Source: Mangrovicoccus algicola (lineage in GTDB: Bacteria; Pseudomonadota; Alphaproteobacteria; Rhodobacterales; Rhodobacteraceae). From it: a stretch of DNA of 47,914 nucleotides. How positions within the stretch are numbered: the first letter of the stretch is position 1; each line of letters begins with the position of its first letter. Below the pieces are notes generated by a model. The model worked only from the letters and a program-made list of their open reading frames with translations, made no database searches and was not told where the DNA came from. The stretch is from assembly GCF_014903745.1 (NCBI RefSeq), contig NZ_JACVXA010000039.1:1-47914 (forward strand). The letters are read 5' to 3'. A program made the translations under genes and the position numbers. Below, piece after piece: positions 27,182-34,330 of this stretch.

Positions 27182-29002
27182 TCAATGGTTGTTGCGGGCT
27201 TCTCGTATCCCAGGTTGCGCGGGCTCTTCAATCGCCGGGCGCATGTCCAGGAGCGGCGCGACCCGCCGGATCAGCTCTGCCGCGACCGGCACGACCGTCC
27301 AGCCCGCGGTGCGGCGCTCCTCGCCGGCGGCAAAGACCTTGGCTTCGTCCAGCGTGGTGATGACCACGTATTTGGGATCGTAATAGGGAAAGATCGAGGC
27401 GAATGTGACCATGTTGCGGTTCTTGTAATAGCCGCCGCCCGGCTTGGGCTTGTCGGCCGTGCCGGTCTTGCCCGCGACGTAATAGCCCGGCACATCGCCC
27501 ATCGAGGCGGTGCCGTCGGTGACGACCAGCCGCAGCATCTCGCGCGACTGGCGCGAGGTCTGCTCGGACACGACCCGCGGCCCCTCGGGCACCGGGCCGT
27601 CGCGCTTGAGCAGGGTCGGCGTCACCTTGTGACCGCCATTGAGCAGCGAGGCATAGCCGACCGCCAGATGCAGCGGGCTGGAGGACATGCCGTGACCGAA
27701 GGAGATCGTCATCCCCGCCAGGTCGCCCCAGACCTTGGGCAGCAGCGGCCGCCCGGTCGGCGCCTCCACCAGTTCCACCGGCGTCGGCTCGAAGAAGCCC
27801 AGGCGGCCCAGGAATTCCTTCTGCCGGGTCGGCCCGATCATCTGGGCGATATGGGCCGTGCCGACGTTGGAGGACACCTCGATCACGCCGCGCACGCTCT
27901 TGGTGGGGCCGTAATTGTGGAAGTCGCCGATCTTGAAGCGGCCATAGACCAGCGGGCTCTGGGTATCGATCTGCGTGTCCGGCGTCACCAGGCCCAGATC
28001 CAGCGCATTGGCGGTGGCGAAGATCTTGAAGACCGAGCCCAGTTCATAGACGCCCAGCACCGCGCGGTTGAACAGCGGGCTGTCGGACGGATCGCCGGTG
28101 AGCGCCGGGCGCGGCCGCCGGTTGGGGTCGAAATCCGGCAGCGACACCATGCTGACGATCTCGCCGGACTTGATGTCCATGATGATGGCGCTGCCGCCCT
28201 TGGCCTCGTAGAGGTCGATCCCCCCCTGCAGCACCTTGCGGGTCGCGGCCTGGATGGTCATGTCGATCGACAGCTGCAGCGGCTCGTCCACCTTGTCGGG
28301 ATCGCGCAGCCGCGCATCCATCGCCTTCTCGATCCCGGCGACGCCGATCACCTCGGCCGCGCGCACGCCCTCGTCGCCGAAGCTGGCCCCGCCCAGCACA
28401 TGCGCCGCCAGGTGGCCATTGGGATAGAGCCGCATGTCGCGGGTGGCGAACAGAAGCCCCGGATCGCCGATGTCATGGACCGCCTGCACCTCCTCCGGCG
28501 ACAGGGTCTTGCGCAGCCAGACGAATTTGCGCCCCGGCCGCGTCAGCCGCGCCAGCAGTTCGTCATGCTCCAGGTCGGGAAAGATCCGGGACAGTTCGCG
28601 CACCGCGTAGGGGATGTCGATCATGTCCTGGGGATGCGCGTAAAGCGCCTGGGTATGCAGGTTCGTCGCCAGCACCCGTCCCTTGCGGTCGGTGATGTCG
28701 GCCCGCGCGCTGGTGATGGTGGAGCCGAAGATCGACATGCGCGGCTCTTCCGGCACCGAGGTGGCGAATTGCGCCATGCGCCCGCCCACCGCGCCGAAGA
28801 CCACGACGAAGAACAGGCCCAGCACCAGCAGGCGGCTCTCGGCCCGCGCCTTCAGCCTTTCGCGGATGCCGTCATGGCGGCGGATGCGGTTGGCGCGCTC
28901 GATCAGGTCGGGATTCTCGCCGCGATCGCGCGCGCGCAGAACCGGGGCCAGCGGCCGCAGCGGGCGGCGGGGGGCGTCGTCATCCTCGGGCAGGTCGCTC
29001 AT
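27182..29002 (-). CDS. ftsI: Septal peptidoglycan transpeptidase FtsI (PBP3)
   Basis: This division-specific class B penicillin-binding protein has 606 residues: a cytoplasmic Arg-rich tail, one membrane helix (about 58-78, LLVLGLFFVVVFGAVGG), the pedestal domain, then the transpeptidase domain. Its motifs are the active-site Ser in YELGSVFKIF (SxxK), SSNVGTAH (SxN) and AGKTGTADKP (KTG). The start at 29002 overlaps the ftsL stop as ATGA. The C-terminal end is 10 bp from the murE start. Confidence 0.95.
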   Translation of the reverse strand: MSDLPEDDDAPRRPLRPLAPVLRARDRGENPDLIERANRIRRHDGIRERLKARAESRLLVLGLFFVVVFGAVGGRMAQFATSVPEEPRMSIFGSTITSARADITDRKGRVLATNLHTQALYAHPQDMIDIPYAVRELSRIFPDLEHDELLARLTRPGRKFVWLRKTLSPEEVQAVHDIGDPGLLFATRDMRLYPNGHLAAHVLGGASFGDEGVRAAEVIGVAGIEKAMDARLRDPDKVDEPLQLSIDMTIQAATRKVLQGGIDLYEAKGGSAIIMDIKSGEIVSMVSLPDFDPNRRPRPALTGDPSDSPLFNRAVLGVYELGSVFKIFATANALDLGLVTPDTQIDTQSPLVYGRFKIGDFHNYGPTKSVRGVIEVSSNVGTAHIAQMIGPTRQKEFLGRLGFFEPTPVELVEAPTGRPLLPKVWGDLAGMTISFGHGMSSSPLHLAVGYASLLNGGHKVTPTLLKRDGPVPEGPRVVSEQTSRQSREMLRLVVTDGTASMGDVPGYYVAGKTGTADKPKPGGGYYKNRNMVTFASIFPYYDPKYVVITTLDEAKVFAAGEERRTAGWTVVPVAAELIRRVAPLLDMRPAIEEPAQPGIREARNNH

Positions 29003-29349
29003 GGCCGGGCCTCCGCAGGCGCCGCCGCGCCGGGCAGAACCGGCTGGACGGAAAGATAGGGCCGGGTCGGATAGGCCACCTGGTCGAGCACGCCGAACCG
29101 GTCCGGCGCCATGTCCGAAAGCCCCAGCGCCGCCCCGTTGGCATCCACCAGCATGCGCAGCCGTTCGGGCCGGTTCAGCCAGGCCCATTCGGCGCGCAGC
29201 ATCGTCAGCTCGTCGCGCAGATGCATGATCTCGCGCTTGGTCGCGCGGACCTGGTCGACCGCGTCGCGCGTGCGGTAATTCTCCTGGTAGGCCCAGAAGC
29301 CCAGGCCCAGCACGGCGAGACCCAGAAGGAAGCCGATCAGCGTTCTCAT
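28999..29349 (-). CDS. ftsL: Cell division protein FtsL
   Basis: This 116-residue bitopic protein has a short N-terminus, one membrane helix ([20 protein letters not shown]), then a periplasmic coiled coil ([20 protein letters not shown]) with [20 protein letters not shown]. Helix-coil layout and position between rsmH and ftsI identify FtsL, which works with FtsB and FtsQ to activate FtsI/FtsW. The start at 29349 overlaps the rsmH stop by 4 bp; an upstream start would add 20 Ala/Pro-rich residues. Confidence 0.88.
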   Translation of the reverse strand: MRTLIGFLLGLAVLGLGFWAYQENYRTRDAVDQVRATKREIMHLRDELTMLRAEWAWLNRPERLRMLVDANGAALGLSDMAPDRFGVLDQVAYPTRPYLSVQPVLPGAAAPAEARP

Positions 29350-30332
29350 GAGAAATCCTCCGGCAGGATGCGCCGCGGCAGGCCGAGCTGGGCCCGGTCC
29401 AGCGGCCAAAGCGCGGCATCGGTACGGCGCGCCAGCCGCAGCTTGGCCGAGCGGGCGCGCGGATTGCTGTCGATTTCCTCGGGATCGGGGGCGATGGCGC
29501 GGTTGGGGCTGGGGGTCAGCACCGCCTCCTGCACCTCCTGCGCGGGGGCGTAGCGGCTGCCGCCGCCGCCCGAACGCGCCGCGCGGGCCTGGATGAACCG
29601 CTTGACCACGCGGTCCTCCATCGAATGGAAGGTGACGACCGCCAGCCAGCCGCCGGGGGCCAGCACGCGCTCGGCCGCCTCCAGCCCCTCGATCAGCTGG
29701 CCGAATTCGTCATTCACGGCGATGCGCAGCGCCTGGAAGCTGCGGGTGGCCGGGTGGCTCTGGCCGGGCTTGGGCCGCGGCAGGCAGGATTCGACGATCT
29801 TCACCAGCTGCCCGGTCGTCTCGACCGGGGCCTCCGCCCGCGCCTTGCCGATGGCCCGCGCGATCCGGCGCGAAGCGCGTTCCTCGCCGTAATGATAGAG
29901 AATGTCGGCCAGCACCTCCTCGGAGGCACGGTTGACCAGATCCGCGGCCGAGACGCCCTCCTGGCTCATCCGCATGTCCAGCGGCCCGTCGCGCAGGAAG
30001 GAAAACCCCCGCTCCGCGAGGTCAAGCTGCATCGAGCTGACGCCCAGATCCAGCGTCACCCCGTCCAGCGGCCGGTCCGTGGCACGGTCCAGCGTGGAGA
30101 AGGTGCCGTGATACAGGCCCAGCCGTTCGCCATAGGGACGGCCCCATTCCGCCGCCAGCTGCAGCGCCAGCGGATCGCGATCGACCCCGGTGACATGCTC
30201 GGCCCCGGCCTCCAGCAGCGCCCGGGCATAGCCCCCCGCCCCCAGCGTGCCGTCCAGCCAGCGGCCGCGCACGGGACTGGCCGCCTCGATGATCTTGCCG
30301 ATCAGGACCGGGACATGGGGCGCCTCCGACAC
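29346..30332 (-). CDS. rsmH: 16S rRNA m4C1402 methyltransferase RsmH (MraW)
   Basis: This 328-residue SAM-dependent enzyme methylates C1402 N4 of 16S rRNA. Visible are [11 protein letters not shown], the SAM motif [20 protein letters not shown] and [36 protein letters not shown], and the C-terminal [15 protein letters not shown]. It starts 4 bp after mraZ and overlaps ftsL. Confidence 0.96.
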   Translation of the reverse strand: MSEAPHVPVLIGKIIEAASPVRGRWLDGTLGAGGYARALLEAGAEHVTGVDRDPLALQLAAEWGRPYGERLGLYHGTFSTLDRATDRPLDGVTLDLGVSSMQLDLAERGFSFLRDGPLDMRMSQEGVSAADLVNRASEEVLADILYHYGEERASRRIARAIGKARAEAPVETTGQLVKIVESCLPRPKPGQSHPATRSFQALRIAVNDEFGQLIEGLEAAERVLAPGGWLAVVTFHSMEDRVVKRFIQARAARSGGGGSRYAPAQEVQEAVLTPSPNRAIAPDPEEIDSNPRARSAKLRLARRTDAALWPLDRAQLGLPRRILPEDFS

Positions 30333-30335
30333 GGC

Positions 30336-30836
30336 TCAGTCCTCCATGTCCAGCAGGTCGGCGATATCCATGTCCTCCTCGAACCCCTCGATCTGGGCAA
30401 GATCCTCCTCGCCGATGGCGGCGGGGTAGTCCACGGAATTCCAGATCGCGAAGGTCTCGCCGGTCCCGGCAAAGGTCAGCTCGCCGGTCTCGCCCAGACC
30501 CAGCCGCGTGCGCAGCGGCTTGGGCAGCACGATGCGGCCGGTGGAATCGACGCGGGTCTCCCAGGTCTGGGTCAGGAACATGCGGGTCAGGACGCGTTTC
30601 TTCGGGCTGGATTTCATTGCGCGGATCTTGGCCTCGACCTCGGCCATGGCGCGGGCGCTGTAGCCCTCGAGGAAGGCGCGGCGGCTGTCGCCGTAGACGA
30701 TGATCAGGTTGGGGTCTTCGCCGGTCTCGCGGTCGGGATCGCCGTCATCCAGCACCTTGCGGAACTGCGCAGGAATCGAGACGCGGCCCTTCGCGTCGAT
30801 CTTCTGCCCGATTTCGCCCCGGAAGGTGCAGTGCAC
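30336..30836 (-). CDS. mraZ: MraZ, transcriptional regulator of the dcw cluster
   Basis: MraZ is a ring-forming DNA-binding protein that represses its own dcw operon in E. coli. The 166-residue product has the two AbrB-like repeats: IDAKGRVSIPAQFRKVL at the N-terminus and VDSTGRIVLPKPLRTRLGL in the second half. The start is a GTG at 30836 (VHCTFRGEIGQKIDAKG). A long acidic C-terminal tail (EEDLAQIEGFEEDMDIADLL) extends beyond the E. coli protein. I could not identify convincing MraZ boxes just upstream. Confidence 0.93.
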   Translation of the reverse strand: MHCTFRGEIGQKIDAKGRVSIPAQFRKVLDDGDPDRETGEDPNLIIVYGDSRRAFLEGYSARAMAEVEAKIRAMKSSPKKRVLTRMFLTQTWETRVDSTGRIVLPKPLRTRLGLGETGELTFAGTGETFAIWNSVDYPAAIGEEDLAQIEGFEEDMDIADLLDMED

Positions 30837-31042
30837 GACCCGTTTCCCTATCCGCCCGCCTTAACGAGAGCGGCGGACCGGGCCGCTGCCACAGCCTGAT
30901 CCGCCACCTATGCCTCTTGGTCGATCTTCTGCGCTGGCAAATCTGGGGGACACACCCGCGCGAAGATTTCTTACCGGAGAGATGAGTGCCTGTATGAAGC
31001 CTGCTCTTTTGTTTTCTTTTCTCCGTTATCCAAAGGGATACT

Positions 31043-31059
31043 ATGGGAATTCATGGAAC
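31043..31059. repeat. Inverted repeat arm, proximal to mraZ
   Basis: ATGGGAATTCATGGAAC is the exact reverse complement of 31227-31243. In the mraZ leader RNA the two arms could pair over 17 bp across a loop of 167 nt. Confidence 0.85.
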
Positions 31060-31211
31060 TCAAGAGGAATTTACGCAACAGGAGGCGGAAATTCCGGAAC
31101 CCTGCGGAAAGGCGTGAAAACAAGGGGAAAGAAACGACCCGCACGCCCCCTGCCGAACGCAGATCCAGCCAGGGATTGCGCTGATTTTCACCATAGCGTC
31201 GTCGGAGGTGC

Positions 31212-31243
31212 CATGGAATCCCCCCGGTTCCATGAATTCCCAT
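31212..31243. repeat. Inverted repeat arm, distal, with overlapping hairpin
   Basis: GTTCCATGAATTCCCAT (31227-31243) pairs with 31043-31059. Part of it (TTCCATG, 31228-31234) is also complementary to CATGGAA at 31212-31218 with a 9-nt loop. The two pairings exclude each other. Confidence 0.8.
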
Positions 31244-31443
31244 GAGGATGCCGCCGCAGCCCCGTCCGGCCCGATTCCCCGTCGGCGCCGCGCAGCGCAT
31301 TTTGCACATGCAGCATGGCGGGCGCCCCTACGGCAAACGAAGCCGACAGGCAAATTCCTTTTAACTATCATATATAAAAAGGTATTTTTATTAATATGCA
31401 CAAATCGCATGGCAGATTTGAGCCGTCCGCGGCAAAATTTTCA

Positions 31444-31471
31444 TTGTGCAGTCGCAGCAAAATGGTATGGT
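31444..31471 (+). promoter_or_regulatory. Candidate promoter of the small RNA
   Basis: TTGTGC (31444-31449) and TATGGT (31466-31471) are separated by 16 bp and would start transcription near 31478. The fit to the housekeeping consensus is moderate; a stress sigma factor is possible. Confidence 0.4.
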
Positions 31472-31477
31472 AGTCCC

Positions 31478-31614
31478 ATGGGAAGCGAGGGGCTGCGCCC
31501 TGACCCGCGGGTCAGGCTTCCTTCGACATTCAGATCAGGAAGCCCCTCCTCCTCCCTGGGCTTTCTGTCTTCGCGGCGGCACCCTCCTCCTCCCTGGTGT
31601 CGCCGCTTTTTTTT
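31478..31614 (+). ncRNA. Small RNA with twin CCUCCUCCC hairpin loops (cuckoo/CcsR-like)
   Basis: Three stem-loops follow one another. The first is the palindrome CTGACCCGCGGGTCAG (31500-31515). The second is AGGAAGCCC / GGGCTTTCT (31537-31545 with 31558-31566). The third is GCGGCGGCACC / GGTGTCGCCGC (31573-31583 with 31596-31606), followed by eight T. The last two hairpins carry the identical 12-nt loop CTCCTCCTCCCT, which contains the anti-Shine-Dalgarno motif CCUCCUCCC. Such RNAs (CcsR1-4 of Rhodobacter, the wider cuckoo family) are trans-acting, often stress-induced. Here a single copy sits back to back with the mraZ leader and not next to a DUF1127 gene. The 5' end is inferred. Confidence 0.75.
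31573..31614 (+). terminator. Intrinsic terminator of the small RNA
   Basis: An 11-bp stem with one G-U pair and a 12-nt loop is followed directly by TTTTTTTT (31607-31614). No protein gene on the plus strand precedes it, which is the main argument that the region upstream is a stand-alone RNA gene. Confidence 0.9.
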
Positions 31615-31719
31615 GCGCCGCAGCCAGGCAGGCGCAGCGGCGCCCCTCCGGCCGATCACGAAACCTCACGGAACCTCACGCCCGGCCCGCCCGGGACGGG
31701 GCCGGGCCCTGAATTGGGG

Positions 31720-34077
31720 TCAGAACGGGGGATCGTCGGCCGCCGCGGCCGGTCGCAGAAAGCGCGCGACGACATGTTTCGTGCCCGCCCGCTCGAAATC
31801 GACCTCCAGCTTGTCGCCCTCGATCCCCGCCACCGCGCCATAGCCGAATTTCTGGTGGAAGACGCGCTCGCCCATGGTGAAGCTGGACACGGCGTCCAGA
31901 TCGATCACCGAGGTCAGCGACTCCTTGGGCTGATGCATGGGGCGCGGGCGGGACTGCGATTCCTGCAGGCGCTTCCAGCCCGGAGAGTTGTAGACATCCG
32001 CGCGGGAGGCCCGGTCATCCAGCGACGAACGGGCCGCGGGCGCGCCCTGCCCGCCATAGAGCCCGGGCGGCGTCAGAACCTCGACGTGATCTTCGGGCAG
32101 CTCATCCACGAAGCGCGAGGGCAGCTGCGACTGCCACTGGCCATAGACGCGGCGGTTCCCGGCGAAGGAAATGGTGCAGACCTCCTCGGCACGGGTGATG
32201 CCGACATAGGCCAGCCTGCGCTCCTCCTCCAGCCCGGTCAGCCCGGATTCGTCCATCGACCGCTGCGACGGGAACAGCCCGTCCTCCCAGCCCGGCAGGA
32301 AGACCGCCGGGAATTCCAGGCCCTTGGCCGCATGCAGCGTCATGATCGACACCTGCGGCCCGGAATTGCCCGCCTCGTTATCCATGACCAGCGCGACATG
32401 TTCGAGGAATCCCTGCAGGTTCTCGAACCCCTCCAGCGCCTTGACCAGCTCCTTGAGGTTCTCCAGCCGACCCGGCGCCTCGGGCGACTTGTCGTTCTGC
32501 CACATCGCCGTATAGCCGGATTCGTCAAGGATCACCTGGGCGATTTCCACGTGGTTCGCGTCGGGCGCGCGCAGCATCATCGCCCAGCGATCCAGACCCT
32601 CCACCAGCGCGCGCAGCGCCGCGGCGCCCTTGCCGGTGATCTGCTTCGCCTCGACCAGCCGCCGCGCGCCCTCCTTCAGGGGAATGCCCGCCTCCCGCGC
32701 CGCAATCTGGATCTTCTGCTGGGCCTTGTCGCCGAGCCCGCGTTTCGGCGTGTTGACGATCCGCTCGAAGGCCAGGTCATCCTCCGCCGAGGTGACCAGC
32801 CGGAAATAGGCCATCGCATCGCGGATTTCCTGCCGTTCGTAGAATCGCGGCCCGCCGATCACCCGGTAGGGCAGCCCGATGGTCAGGAACCGGTCCTCGA
32901 AGGCGCGCATCTGATGGGAGGCCCGCACGAGGATGGCGCAGTCATCCAGGCCGAAGGGGCGCATGCCGCGCGTGCCCTGGCCCATCGCCTCGATCTCCTC
33001 GCCGATCCAGCGCGCCTCCTCCTCGCCATCCCAATGGCCGATCAGGCGGACCTTCTCGCCGCCCTCGGCCTGGGTCCACAGCGTCTTGCCCAGCCGTCCC
33101 TGGTTGCCGCGGATCACGCCGGACGCGGCCGCGAGGATATGCGCGGTGGAGCGGTAATTCTGCTCCAGCCGGATCACCTCGGCGCCGGGGAAATCCTTCT
33201 CGAAGCGCAGGATGTTGCCGACCTCGGCGCCGCGCCAGCCATAGATCGACTGGTCGTCATCGCCGACGCAGCAGATGTTCTGATGCCCCGCCGCCAGAAG
33301 GCGCAGCCACATGTACTGGGCGACGTTGGTATCCTGGTACTCGTCGACGAGGATGTAGCGGAACCAGCGGTGATACTGCGCCAGCACGTCCGGGTGCTTC
33401 TGGAAGATCGTCACCACATGCAGCAGCAGATCGCCGAAATCGCAGGCATTCAGATCCAGCAGCCGCTGCTGGTAGGCGGCATAAAGCGGGATGCCGCGGT
33501 CATTGAAGGCGCTGGCCTCTGCCGCGGGCACGGCATCGGGCCGCCAGGCGCGGTTCTTCCAATGGTCGATGATCCCGGCAAGCTGCCGCGCCGGCCAGCG
33601 CTTGTCGTCGATCCCGGCGGCGCGGATCACCTGTTTCAGCAGCCGGATCTGGTCATCGGTGTCGAGAATGGTGAAGTTCGACTTCAGGCCGACCAGTTCG
33701 GCATGGCGGCGCAGCAGCCGGACGCAGATCGCGTGGAAGGTGCCCAGCCACGGCATCCCCTCCACGGCCTGGCCCAGAAGGCTGCCGACCCGGTTCTTCA
33801 TCTCGCGCGCGGCCTTGTTGGTGAAGGTCACGGCGAGGATCTCGTTCGGGCGCGCCGCCCCGGTGGAGATCAGATGCGCGATCCGCGCCGTCAGCGCGCG
33901 GGTCTTGCCGGTCCCCGCCCCGGCCAGCATCAGCACCGGGCCGTCCAGCGTTTCCACCGCCAGGCGCTGTGCCGGGTTCAGCCCGTCCAGATAGGGCATC
34001 GGCCGCGCCGCCATGGCCCGGCGCGACAGCGGAATCGCGGCCGCCTCGAAAGCGTCGCTGTCATCGAATTCGTTCAT
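31720..34077 (-). CDS. uvrD: UvrD/PcrA-type DNA helicase
   Basis: This superfamily 1A 3'-5' helicase acts in nucleotide excision and mismatch repair and in clearing RecA. The 785-residue product shows LNPAQRLAVETLDG (Q motif), the Walker A loop AGAGTGKTRALTARI, FTNKAAREMKNRV, motif II ILVDEYQDTN, CVGDDDQSIYGWRGA (motif III), LEQNYRST (motif IV), MTLHAAKGLEFPAVF (motif V) and EERRLAYVGITRA (motif VI). The C-terminus, GERVFHQKFGYGAVAGIEGD, is the Tudor-like tail that contacts RNA polymerase in PcrA/UvrD. It is divergent from pyc. Confidence 0.95.
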   Translation of the reverse strand: MNEFDDSDAFEAAAIPLSRRAMAARPMPYLDGLNPAQRLAVETLDGPVLMLAGAGTGKTRALTARIAHLISTGAARPNEILAVTFTNKAAREMKNRVGSLLGQAVEGMPWLGTFHAICVRLLRRHAELVGLKSNFTILDTDDQIRLLKQVIRAAGIDDKRWPARQLAGIIDHWKNRAWRPDAVPAAEASAFNDRGIPLYAAYQQRLLDLNACDFGDLLLHVVTIFQKHPDVLAQYHRWFRYILVDEYQDTNVAQYMWLRLLAAGHQNICCVGDDDQSIYGWRGAEVGNILRFEKDFPGAEVIRLEQNYRSTAHILAAASGVIRGNQGRLGKTLWTQAEGGEKVRLIGHWDGEEEARWIGEEIEAMGQGTRGMRPFGLDDCAILVRASHQMRAFEDRFLTIGLPYRVIGGPRFYERQEIRDAMAYFRLVTSAEDDLAFERIVNTPKRGLGDKAQQKIQIAAREAGIPLKEGARRLVEAKQITGKGAAALRALVEGLDRWAMMLRAPDANHVEIAQVILDESGYTAMWQNDKSPEAPGRLENLKELVKALEGFENLQGFLEHVALVMDNEAGNSGPQVSIMTLHAAKGLEFPAVFLPGWEDGLFPSQRSMDESGLTGLEEERRLAYVGITRAEEVCTISFAGNRRVYGQWQSQLPSRFVDELPEDHVEVLTPPGLYGGQGAPAARSSLDDRASRADVYNSPGWKRLQESQSRPRPMHQPKESLTSVIDLDAVSSFTMGERVFHQKFGYGAVAGIEGDKLEVDFERAGTKHVVARFLRPAAAADDPPF

Positions 34078-34240
34078 GATCCGCCTTATAGCGCGGCCCG
34101 GCCCGGGTGAGAAGGCGTGTTCCCGATACGTTCCGGAAATTTCCGCAGATCGCCCTTCACCGGCAAATCTCTGCTTGAAGTCTGGAAAACGGGCGCATCC
34201 CCCGCAGGGCGCCCAAATGTTAGCGCAACATATGCAACAC

Positions 34241-34280
34241 TTTGCCGCCTGTCGCGCACAAATGTTTGCCAGCTGTCGCG
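34241..34280. promoter_or_regulatory. Imperfect direct repeats in the pyc promoter region
   Basis: TTTGCCGCCTGTCGCG (34241-34256) and TTTGCCAGCTGTCGCG (34265-34280) match at 14 of 16 positions, 24 bp apart. Just upstream, GCAACATATGCAACA (34225-34239) contains a shorter direct repeat. They lie 50-100 bp before the pyc start and look like tandem regulator sites; the regulator is unknown. Confidence 0.45.
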
Positions 34281-34330
34281 TGGCGGGCTAAGTCACGCTC
34301 AGGCGTCGATATTGGTAAGGATATGTGACC

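Larger units (their letters stand above)
30837..31372 (-). ncRNA. Probable long structured leader of mraZ (UpsM-like position)
   Basis: About 530 non-coding bases precede mraZ. They begin in a very AT-rich block (31360-31445), where TATGAT (31372-31367, minus strand) could be a -10 box; no good -35 is obvious. In Rhodobacter sphaeroides the dcw operon has a long 5' leader from which the small RNA UpsM is made; this region has the same position. It holds a 17-bp inverted repeat (31043-31059 with 31227-31243) and a competing local hairpin (31212-31218 with 31228-31234). A transcript start near 31360 and any processing are inferred; I could not place a T-run terminator on this strand. Confidence 0.5.

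Noticed and set aside
24293-27360. Long plus-strand frames opposite murF and murE
   Set aside because: Shadow frames caused by high GC at third positions; the minus-strand genes have full motif sets.
22730-29349. Series of 1-4 bp start/stop overlaps in the dcw cluster
   Set aside because: Normal translational coupling for this operon; recorded with the genes but not unusual.
30837-30960. Search for MraZ-box repeats upstream of mraZ
   Set aside because: Some GTGGC-like words occur but without the regular spacing of known MraZ sites.
31360-31445. AT-rich block considered as a replication origin or transferred piece
   Set aside because: No DnaA-box cluster or origin genes; promoters for the sRNA and the dcw leader explain it better.
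31615-31719. Possible terminator for uvrD on the minus strand
   Set aside because: GC-rich stems exist but none is followed by a T-run on that strand.
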